From Saprospiraceae bacterium (GTDB lineage: Bacteria > Bacteroidota > Bacteroidia > Chitinophagales > Saprospiraceae), in contig JADLHE010000155.1 in NCBI GenBank assembly GCA_020848965.1, positions 1-38,433 on the forward strand: DNA of 38,433 bases, read 5' to 3'. Each line of letters opens with the position of its first letter. Within the stretch, counting starts at the first letter, position 1. Position numbers and translations under genes: made by a program. Positions 15,379 through 24,600 of this stretch are shown here, piece by piece. The notes under the pieces are model-generated. The model did no database searches. It worked only from the letters and a program-made list of their open reading frames with translations, and was not told where the DNA came from.

Positions 15379-17424
15379 CTACCTCCCGCCCTTAGGGTTC
15401 CCCTCCCCGTACTGTACTTTCACTTGTTCGTCAATGCGGACGACCTTCACCTCGGTGCGGCGGTTGAACTGGTGCTCGTCATCGGAGCATTCAACGCCAT
15501 CGGTGCAGCGGTTGCGGATTTGGGTCTCGCCCTGCCCCATTGCGCTGATGCGACTGCCCTTTATGCCTTTCTGGATGAGGTAGCGCTTGGCCGATTCGGC
15601 CCTTTTGAGCGAAAGCTCCAGGTTGTACTGGTCGTTGCCACGGCTGTCGGTATGGGCCGTCAGTTCTACCTCCATGCTGGGGTATTGCTTCATGAGCTGC
15701 GCCAAGGCGTCCAACTCGGCGCCTGCCCCACGGCGGATGATGTACTGGTTGAAATCGTAGTAGATGTTTTCGAGGAGGATGACGCTGCCCTCTCTTATCG
15801 GCTTTTTGACCACGGATTCGTTGCCCTCCAGCGGTTGCAGCATCAGGTTCACATTGAGGTCTTGGTTGCCTTTCAGGTTGCGGGTAGAGACGGTTGAAGA
15901 GGCAGCGTTGTAGCCCGATTTCTCCGCCGTCAGCAAAAAGTCGCCCTCGGCAGGTAGGCAGTATTCGAAGCTGCCGTTCGCATTGGAGCGCACCACTTTT
16001 TCCTCGCTGGTAGCCTGGTTCACCACCCTGACCAAAGCGTTCGGCACGACCGTATTGTAGCCCTGAACCGTCACGAGGCCGTCCAAGGGCACACAGGTGA
16101 GCGTGTTCATGGGCACCCTGATGCTCTTGGAAGCTGCGCCATCCGCCACGAACTGTACTTCGCCGTCGGTGTAGCCATCCTTTGTGACCAGCACAAAGTA
16201 TTTTTTGCCTTCCCGCAAAGTGCTCGTCACCGTGCCGTTCAGGTCGGTGTAAAGCGAGGGCTTGCCAAGGTCGCTGGCATCCTTGCGCACGAGTTTCATG
16301 CGCAGTTCGCCGTTTTCAGAAGGCAAAAGCTCCACGTCGTAGAGGTCGCTTCCTTCAATGAAGCCATCTTCCGATTGCTGCAGGAGCCTGACGCCCGCAT
16401 CGGGGATACGCTCGTTGGTGGCAGCATCGTAGGCGATGATGGCAGTGCTGATGGGGGTTCCTTGCTCTGAAAGTATCGGCCCATCGGCTTCGAACATGTA
16501 AATATCGTCGCCACCATTGCCACCCGATCGGTCGCTGGCGAAATAGCCCCGCTTGGCGTCAGGTACGAGGATGAAGCCGAGGTCGTCCGTGGCCGAGTTG
16601 ATGGGGGTGCCGAGGTTGTGCAGTTCGCCCCATTCGGCACCGCTGATGTCAATGCCGAAAATGTCCAAGCCGCCCTGGCCCTCCCGTCCATTGGAAGAGA
16701 AGAACAGCGTTCCGGATTCGTGCAGGAAGGGGAATACCTCATTGCCCGTTGAATTGACATCGGGGCCGAGGTTGATGGGCTTCGACCAAGTGTCGGCTTT
16801 TTTGTCCACATAATAAAGGTCGTAACCACCATAGCCGCCGGGCATGTCGGAGGAGAAGAAAAGGCGGTTCCCGTCGGCAGAAAGCGATGGGTGGAAGCAG
16901 GTATAATCGTCGCTGTTGAAGGGCAGCGCTTTGATGTTTTCCCAATCCAATTGGCCCCGCTTTGCCTCATACACCTTCATCGTCACTTGGCCTTTTGCGT
17001 TTGCCTTCGCAATGCCGCCTTCGAGGTTGTTTCGGGTGAAATACATCAGATTGTTGTCACGGCTGAACGAGACCGGGCCTTCGTGCACTTGCGAGTTGAT
17101 ATTGATGGAAAACGGGCGGCCCGATTGTGGCAGGTGTTGGTTGTCCATTTCAGCGTAAAACAGCTCAAAGAACGGTTTGCCGGTTTTGGGGTCTATTGGC
17201 CCATTTTTATGAAAAGTGACATAGACGATGCCGTTCTGGTAGAACGAGGGGGAGTATTCGTAACTATCGGTATTGACGCCCTGGGCGTTCTGAATCTCGA
17301 TATTGCGCACGACCTCGCCCTTCTCGTAGAGTTTGTCGGAGCTTTTGGACTTGGAGCTTTGCTGCTGCGCAAAAAGGCTACAGGCAGTGGACAGTGCTAA
17401 CAGGATAAGAATGCTATTTTTCAT
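15379..17424 (-). CDS. Outer-membrane PD40-repeat protein with C-terminal OmpA peptidoglycan-binding domain
   Basis: Protein of 681 residues with a signal peptide ending near CSLFAQ. There is no good lipobox, so it is probably soluble or envelope-bound through peptidoglycan. Residues about 60-315 contain WD40-like/PD40 repeats (LSADGNRLFFSSDMPGGYGG, FPFLHESGTLFFSSNG, GYFASDRSGGNGGDD). One or two carboxypeptidase-regulatory-like beta domains follow (about 330-540), then the OmpA domain (about 553-675) with YYDFNQYIIRRGA, LTAHTDSRGNDQYN and NRRTEVKVV. OmpA domains of this type bind the peptide stem of peptidoglycan. It is the last gene of the adhesin-PorP-OmpA series, 204 bases after the PorP/SprF gene. 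In that context it probably anchors or scaffolds the surface complex. Architecture firm; role inferred. Confidence 0.9.
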   Translation of the reverse strand: MKNSILILLALSTACSLFAQQQSSKSKSSDKLYEKGEVVRNIEIQNAQGVNTDSYEYSPSFYQNGIVYVTFHKNGPIDPKTGKPFFELFYAEMDNQHLPQSGRPFSININSQVHEGPVSFSRDNNLMYFTRNNLEGGIAKANAKGQVTMKVYEAKRGQLDWENIKALPFNSDDYTCFHPSLSADGNRLFFSSDMPGGYGGYDLYYVDKKADTWSKPINLGPDVNSTGNEVFPFLHESGTLFFSSNGREGQGGLDIFGIDISGAEWGELHNLGTPINSATDDLGFILVPDAKRGYFASDRSGGNGGDDIYMFEADGPILSEQGTPISTAIIAYDAATNERIPDAGVRLLQQSEDGFIEGSDLYDVELLPSENGELRMKLVRKDASDLGKPSLYTDLNGTVTSTLREGKKYFVLVTKDGYTDGEVQFVADGAASKSIRVPMNTLTCVPLDGLVTVQGYNTVVPNALVRVVNQATSEEKVVRSNANGSFEYCLPAEGDFLLTAEKSGYNAASSTVSTRNLKGNQDLNVNLMLQPLEGNESVVKKPIREGSVILLENIYYDFNQYIIRRGAGAELDALAQLMKQYPSMEVELTAHTDSRGNDQYNLELSLKRAESAKRYLIQKGIKGSRISAMGQGETQIRNRCTDGVECSDDEHQFNRRTEVKVVRIDEQVKVQYGEGNPKGGR

Positions 17425-17564
17425 TGAGAATCCAATGGTTGTGTATGCGGTGAAATGGAGAGGAGAGGGGTTCTGTAGCTTGTTCTTTTTAGCCTTATGG
17501 GTTTCGGCGGTGGTTATAACACCATTTTGGGGTAAATAATTGTATCCAGCGAGAAGTATTGAAG

Positions 17565-17599
17565 CGTACCCATTGCCGCTTTTGGCAGCAATGGGTACG
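17565..17599 (-). other. Intercistronic hairpin between porP/sprF-like and OmpA genes
   Basis: A perfect 12-bp stem (CGTACCCATTGC at 17565-17576 with 17588-17599) with an 11-base loop. On the minus strand it lies 30 bases after the PorP stop, but the following bases (CTTCAATACTTCTC) are not a T-run. It is therefore a weak terminator at best and may instead set the ratio of the upstream and downstream gene products or protect a 3' end. Confidence 0.55.
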
Positions 17600-17628
17600 T
17601 CATTTTGCTTAAAAGGTATTTTGGCCCC

Positions 17629-18591
17629 TTAGAAAAACCTTGGGTTCACGTATTCCTTGTCGCCTTCCGTGGCGGCACCTTTTCCGAAGCAATAGCGCAC
17701 CGAGGCTTCGATGCTGCCGCTGGAATAGTCCTTGATGGCAGAAAGCGTCAGGTCATACGAAACGCCCCGCACCAAATTATCGGTCAATTGGCCTGCCACC
17801 AAAAAGTCCAGCGACTCGCCGTTGCCGTTCTCCTGGTTGCCGCCCAGGCGATAGGTCAAGCCAACGATATACTTGTTCTGGATGGCCAGACTCACGTTCG
17901 CATCGAAGTCAATGGGCGCATTGGCTGCGTATTTCAATAGGCCCTGTGGGCGCAGTGAAAGCTCTTCAGAAAGCGGCAGCGTGAAGCCGCCCATCAAGTA
18001 CAAGTGCTGAACCTCCCGTGAAATGACAACATCGTCGTTGGTGAAATCCGTATTGTTTTCCAGCAAACGAGGGGCTGAAAGGCCGAAATACACTTTGTCG
18101 GTATTGTAATAAACGCCCGTTCCGAAATTGAAAAGGAACTTGCTGCGCACACCACCGGGAATGCTTCCGTCCTGCTCCTTGGGCTGCGTAGCAGTGGTTT
18201 TGGAGAAGTCATTTTCCAGTGAGCGGATGGAGGCTTGCACGCCAATGCCCAAAGTGCCTTTGCCGAGGCGCACCCGATAGGCGTAGGCCAAATCGGCATT
18301 GTACATGGTGGTGATGCCAATGCTGTGGCGTGACAGGTTTGCACCGATGCCCACCCGCTGATTATTGAGCGGCATGTTGAAGCTGGCGATGGCGAGGGAA
18401 GGTGCGCCGTTCAAACCGAGCCATTGCTGGCGGTAAATGCAAGTAACACAAGGGGCTTCTTGGCTGCCCGCAAAGGCAGGGTTGTAGCCCAGTTTGTTGT
18501 ACATGAACTGCGTGTTGTGCGGCTGCTGTTGTGCCTGAAGGCCAACGATGCCAATCACAAGGAATATGATGGTGGTGATGATATTTTTCAT
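17629..18591 (-). CDS. PorP/SprF family type IX secretion outer-membrane protein
   Basis: Protein of 320 residues with a signal peptide (MKNIITTIIFLVIGIVGLQAQ) followed by the family's conserved start: NTQFMYNKLGYNPAFAGSQ, then YRQQWLGLNGAPS and FNMPLNNQRVGIGANLSR. The remainder alternates short amphipathic strands (GIGVQASIRSLEND, FNFGTGVYYNTDKVYFGLS), consistent with an outer-membrane beta-barrel, and ends in Phe. In Flavobacterium johnsoniae, SprF is needed for secretion of the adhesin SprB, which carries a type-B sorting domain. Here the upstream gene encodes exactly such a protein, 92 bases away on the same strand, so this is most likely its dedicated partner. A 15-bp hairpin fills the gap between them. 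Confidence 0.93.
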   Translation of the reverse strand: MKNIITTIIFLVIGIVGLQAQQQPHNTQFMYNKLGYNPAFAGSQEAPCVTCIYRQQWLGLNGAPSLAIASFNMPLNNQRVGIGANLSRHSIGITTMYNADLAYAYRVRLGKGTLGIGVQASIRSLENDFSKTTATQPKEQDGSIPGGVRSKFLFNFGTGVYYNTDKVYFGLSAPRLLENNTDFTNDDVVISREVQHLYLMGGFTLPLSEELSLRPQGLLKYAANAPIDFDANVSLAIQNKYIVGLTYRLGGNQENGNGESLDFLVAGQLTDNLVRGVSYDLTLSAIKDYSSGSIEASVRYCFGKGAATEGDKEYVNPRFF

Positions 18592-18610
18592 TGTTGGATT
18601 GGATTATTGG

Positions 18611-18678
18611 ATGGTTGAATTGCTGAATTGTCAGGATTGTTTGTGTTAAACAATGAAACAATACAGCAATTCAACCAT
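18611..18678 (-). repeat. 15-bp inverted repeat between giant adhesin and PorP/SprF genes
   Basis: ATGGTTGAATTGCTG (18611-18625) is exactly complementary to 18664-18678. A smaller inverted repeat (ATTGTTT ... AAACAAT) lies inside. The hairpin starts five bases after the adhesin stop codon and ends 19 bases before the PorP/SprF start. The minus-strand sequence after it lacks a T-run. It is composed of TTGAAT-like words as in the dnaE leader. Likely an intercistronic RNA structure; function unknown. Confidence 0.75.
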
Positions 18679-18683
18679 CAATT

Positions 18684-21600
18684 TTATCGCTGAATGATTA
18701 GATAACCGGACATCGGTTTGTCGCCATTGCCGAGGTCAATGATGTAGAAATAAGTGGCTGGCGGCAGGTCTTCCCCATCGAAGGTTCCTTTCCAGTCGTT
18801 CTGGTAAGGTGCTGCATGGAATACCTCATCGCCCCACTGGTTGAAGATGCTCACGACGTTGTCTGCGAACTTGCCATCTTCTGAAAGGCAAGGCACGATA
18901 AAGGCATCGTTCATCTCGTCGCCATTTGGCGTGATGATGGATGGCACATCGCAAGTCGCATTTTCGCCTACCTTGAAGGTGATGGTAGCCGTTGCGCAGC
19001 CACAGCCTTCTTGGCAAACCTCGTAAGTAGCCACATCCTCGCCCACAAAAGGCACATCAGGTTGATAGGTCATCAAGCCACCTTGCGCCTGTTCAAGTGT
19101 GCCATGCTCAGGCTTTTCCGTGATGGTTATTGTCACGTTTTCAAGGATATTGTCATTGAACAGCACGTTGACGATGCCCAATTCAGCGAATGGCACGGAA
19201 ACTTGGTCATCCACTGGCGCCAAGGTGGTGGAGGTTAGTATGAGCGTATCCACCGAATTGGCACCACAGGCCCCACCATAAATCGTCCAAACCAAAATGT
19301 TCTCGCCTGCTTGCAGGTTCTGCACCAAGGTATTGGCAGCGGTCGGTGTTACGAAGGTGATATCAGGGTCGGGGCTGGTCCACATGCCGTTCGTGCTGCC
19401 CTGCGGCTGCACACTTGCTGCCACCGCATCCAATTGCACCGATGCTCCGCAAACCACGTTGCCATCCAAGCCAGCGGAGGCTTGTTCGTTCGTGACGGTC
19501 AGTTGAACCAAATCGGAAGACATGCCACAGCCGCCATCAATCGTCCAAGTGAAAACGTATGGGTTGCCGGGCACGAGGTTCGTCACCTGTGTTTGCGGAT
19601 TTGTTGGGTCAACGATGTTGACGCCAAGTGCGGCCTGCGAGGCGGGTTGCGTCCATGCACCAATATTGGAAGCAGGCATGGTGGCGCTCAAATTGGCGCT
19701 TGTTGCGGAGCAAACCGTGATGGGGTCACCCGCATTTGCAAATTCAAGCACATCAATAAAGACACTGGTTTCATCAGTTGAATAGTCCTCGCAAGCACCG
19801 TTCGACAGCGACCAACGGAACACATAGTGTTGACCGGGCACGACGCCATCAACTGTTGTGGTGGCTTCGTCGGGGTTGGCAATGACGATGCCCGCCGGGT
19901 TGCCGCCCACGAGGGTCCACAGGCCGCTTCCAGCCGTTGGCACAGTAGCCGCCAGTTCCACGATGTCGCCATCGCAGCCCACGATGTCAGCACCCGCCTC
20001 CGCTTGGTTCAATGGAATGGTGTTCAACGTAACCACCGTAGGCACGGAAGGCAGTGAATTGCAACCGTTGAGCGTAGCGATGACATAAAAATCGTGGGTG
20101 CCACTGCCATACTGAGCAGGGTCGGACAGTTGGAAGTTCAGTGATGGTGTGGCATTGCCGAGCGGCTGGCCATTCACATCGTACCAAGTATAGGAAGCAC
20201 CGGGCGTTGCCGAATTATTGGTAACGCTCAACATCACGTTATCGGTATCGGCACAATAGGGGCCTGCGTTGATGGCGGCAGGTACTTCTGGTTTTTCGTT
20301 CACCGCCACGTTCACGGATACGATGTTCGACCAGCAACCGTCCACCCGCTTGCGCACGGTGTAGGTGCCAGCGTGAAGGCCTGGGTTGGCGTTGGATACC
20401 ACTGGGTTGCAAACCGTCGGGCTGAAGCCGCTGGGGCCAGACCATTCGTAAGTTGCGCCAGTGGTACAGTTGACGTTCAATTCAATCGTCTCACCCTCGC
20501 AAACGGGGCTATTGCTCGTTACTTGCACAGAAGGTGCTGCGTTGACAATCAAGTTGGATGAGCCTGAAGTGCCGGACTGGCAATCTCCCACGCTGTACAG
20601 AACCGTATAAGGCCCTGAATCTGAAATAGTTAGGTTATCGAGCGTCAAAGATGGCGTACTGGTTGTGTAATTGCCCGAAGGCGTCTGCCAGATATAGGAG
20701 ACGTTCGGCGAGGGGTATGCGCTCGTTGTGATGGTCACGTCATCTCCTACGCAGTATGGATTGACGATGCCCGCAGGCGGCGTAGGTGTGGCAATAACCG
20801 GGGGAACTGAAAGCGAATAGGTTGCTGGCAATGAGCTACAACCTTGCGCATTGGTCACCACCAAGGTATAAGTGCCGCTGTTGCTAAAGATTGCGTTCGG
20901 TACAATGGCCGTAGCATCCGTAGAGGAATAGCCATTGGGGCCTATCCATAGGTACTGGTAGGTGCCATTGTCTATCGGGAACATGGTAGCCACCAGTTCC
21001 ACATCCACTGGACCGCCCACACATAGCGGCACGTTGCTGCTGAGTCCAGTGATGTCCACACGGTCGTTCACTGTCACCTCGGCAGTGGTCGTTACCGAAC
21101 AACCGTATTGGTTGGTCACAGTTAGCACATAAACTCCATCATTGTTGCTGCTCACATTGGTGAGCAATGGGTTTTGCAAAGCGCTGGTCTGGTTGCTGTT
21201 CGGGTAGTCCCATAGATAGCTTACGCTTTGCGAAGCAGAGGAAGCGGAAAGCTGAACGTCTTGCCCTTCGCAAACGATAGCAGGATTAGCGGCTGCAGAA
21301 ATTGCTTCTGGAGGAAGCACGATATAAACGGTCACTGGCAACGATACCTCTGACACACAAGGGTTTCCGATTGCCTGCACTGTCCATTGTCCGGCATGTT
21401 GCAAGATATTGGCAGCTGGCACGGTCAAGGTGTTGGTCGTTGTGGTAATGTTCGCAAAATTCGGCGTTGTCCAGAGATAAGACATGGCACCTTGCACGTT
21501 CGTCGAAGTCAAGGTCAGTGTCTCGCCTTCGCAAGCCGGAGCGCTCTGGCTCGTTGAGCTAGCAAGGAACGGTTGCGCTGGCTGGCTGACCACCGTCACT

Positions 21601-24600
21601 GCTACATTGGATGGAAGTGACGAGCAGCCGTTTCTGGAAACAACCAAGGTGTAAATGCCGCTATTGCAAAGCGTAGCATCCACGATGGGGGCCGGGCTGC
21701 AATTGAATGACTCGAAGCCGCAAGGCCCCGTCCAATGGCAAACAGTACCGGTCGCATTGTTAATAGAATTCAGCAGTATATTCTCGCCTTCGCAAAGGAT
21801 GATGCTGGTCGGCGATGGCATGGCCGTTGGCGCAGCCTCCACGGTAATATTGATTGGGTCAGATGGCGCAGACTCGCAGCCGTTGCGCTCTACCACTACA
21901 TAGAAACTGAACATGCCAGAAGCAGGAGGCAGCATGGAGTAAGTAGGGACAGTTGTTGTGCCGATAAGCACGCCCGGCACGTTGCCACTGTACCATTTAT
22001 AGATAACGGTGCTGCCGCAAACAGTTGGCGTGGTCAACTCCAAGTTTTCAGATTCACATATCACGTTGTCGGCAGCTTGGAGCGTAGGTTTTTGCAACGG
22101 CAACATATCGCAAGTTACCTGAACCACACCCACTGCATCACAGCCCGTAAGGCCCTGAATCACAACATTGTAGAAGCCGAGGTGGCTGGAATTGGCATCC
22201 AAGATTACCGGGTTTTGCGTGTAGGCAAAAGCCAAGCCTTGTGGATTGTACCATACATATTGGTAAGGATTGGCACCGCCGCCTACTACTGAGGGTGGGT
22301 TGGCAAACAGTGAAAGCGTGCTGCTGCCGCAAGTGGTCGAAACCGTTGGCTCTGGGCCAAGCACCACCACGTTCACGAAGGTATTGCAAGTTGACACATT
22401 GCCCGCCACGTCGGTAACAGTCAACGTAACGGGGTTGGGATTGCCAAGTTCATCGTTGCAAGTAACGGAGCGGGGGGTGACCGTCATGGAGGCAATACCG
22501 CAGTTGTCGGTGCTGCCGAGGTCAATATCAGCGGGCAAGATTGTTTGTGAAACGATACCGGAAGGGTTGATTTCAACGAAAGTAGGGCCACAAACCACCG
22601 TGGGTGCTTGCGTATCGTTCAGCGATACGGTAAAGGAGCAGCTACCTTGATTGCCTTCGAGGTCGGTGGCACCGTAAGTGAAAGTCGTTACGCCCTGATT
22701 TAGGGAGTAAGTCGTGGCTTCGAGCGGCGGTGTCAGCGTCACTTGGGGGATGGTCGTTGCGCCGGTTGCTGAGAAGGTCGGTGAAATGCTCTCGTAGCTA
22801 ATCGTTGCCGCAATCGTGCTGCCATCGGTGTCGCCATCAAAGGTCACTTGGGAAGGGTTGCAGGGGTTGATGCCCCAGCCCGGCCCAGCCGGTGGTATCG
22901 GGTAGCTTTGATAAGAAACTGCCGAAATGGTGATATTGCCCGCAGAAGCCCAAGCATTGAAGGTATTGGCTGGCACGTAGAAAGTCGCTGTACTGGGGGT
23001 ATTGCAATCGCCGGGGGTCACGTGGGCTTGTCCCCTGGCAGTGGTGCCAAGCAGGTTGCCGTCGTTGTCATAAATCAGGTAATAGGCTCCTACAGAGTCC
23101 ACATCGCCTTGAATCGTAATCGTTATCTGCACGTTGCCCGGTGAGGCATTGCCTTGCAGGCCCGTGAAGGTAAAAGACTCATTTTCCGCCACATAGTCCG
23201 TCAAATTCGGGTTGAAAGCATAAGAAATCAGGCTCGAAACGGTCTGTGTCGTTGGGGTCGTCACACCGCACTTGTCCGTGATACTGGAGAACAACGGGAT
23301 GAGCACATCCTGGGTACACTCGCCGGGGGCCAGGTCCAAATTGATATTTGCAGGGCAAGCAATGGCAGGAGCTTCGTTGTCCTCTACGCTCACATCAAAG
23401 CTGCACGTGGACTCGTTGCCTGCACAATCCGTGAAATAATAGGTAACAACGGTATTGCCCTTGGCAAAAGTCTCGGTCACAGGGGCGATGGGCGAAACGA
23501 GGGTCCTTGGCCCACTGTTCAAGCGGTACTCGAACTTGAGGTTGGAAGGGTACTCGGTCATATAGCCCAAATTGGCGGTCACTGCGCCGCCCGGGCAAAT
23601 GGGGTTGATGGAAAAGCGCCCCGGCTGGCCAACTGGCACATTGGGCTTCACCGTGATGGTGAGCACCCCGTCGGCAGCCCATTGGTTGATTTGCGCAGCA
23701 GAAACGGTTATCGTGGTAGTCGTGTCACCACACTGGACAGCAGTACGGGCCACTGGGCCGAGCACCGCCCCATTTTCACCATAAACCATGAAGAACTCGG
23801 TAGGCTCCTCTGAGTCCACATTGTTCAGCACAATGGCCAAAGAAGCATTCGTTGTGGCGATGAACGGAGGGCCGGGCACCCCAAAATTGAACACCAGGTC
23901 GTCCACGGGCGTCTCCACGGGATCTTGTCCGCTGGGTATCGTGAGTGCCTGTGTCAGCGAGAAGTTTTGCGCAGCAGATACATTGCCGCAATCTTCCACA
24001 ATAGTGGGCAGGGCAAGTGTCAGCGTTGCATCGCAAAGGCCGGGGTCCGTGTCCATGATGATATCATCGGGGCAATTGCTGATAGTAGGTGCCACGTTGT
24101 CGGTCACGGTATAGGTAGCCGTGGTGGTGTCACGGTTGCCGCATTTATCCACCACGATGAAATCCACCGTCCGGCTGCGGTAAATGCCAACTGTTGGGCT
24201 GGCACAATTTGGCGCAGCCAAATTTGCGTTCACGTTGGTTCCCGTATTGTATGCAAACCAAGAAAGGTCGCCCACCGCTGAACAGTTGTCGGAGGCCACC
24301 GCACCGCCGTGGTTGGCTACCCAAACGGCAAAGGCCGCATCGGCATCCATTGCGTCATCGCAGGAAACGGAGGCGTTTTGCGCAGCCGTCGTGACCGATG
24401 GGGCAATATTGTCGGTAACGGTGATGATTTGCAGGTCTTCGATGGTATTGCCGCAGGCATCCTTCACCTGCCACGGGCGCTTTAGCACATAGCTATGGTC
24501 GCAAGAGCCTGTCACCAAGGTATCAGGCAAATGGCTGTAGGTGGGCTGGGCATCGCAGTTGTCGGAGAGCAAGGTCGGTATGCCGGTAACGCTCAAATTG

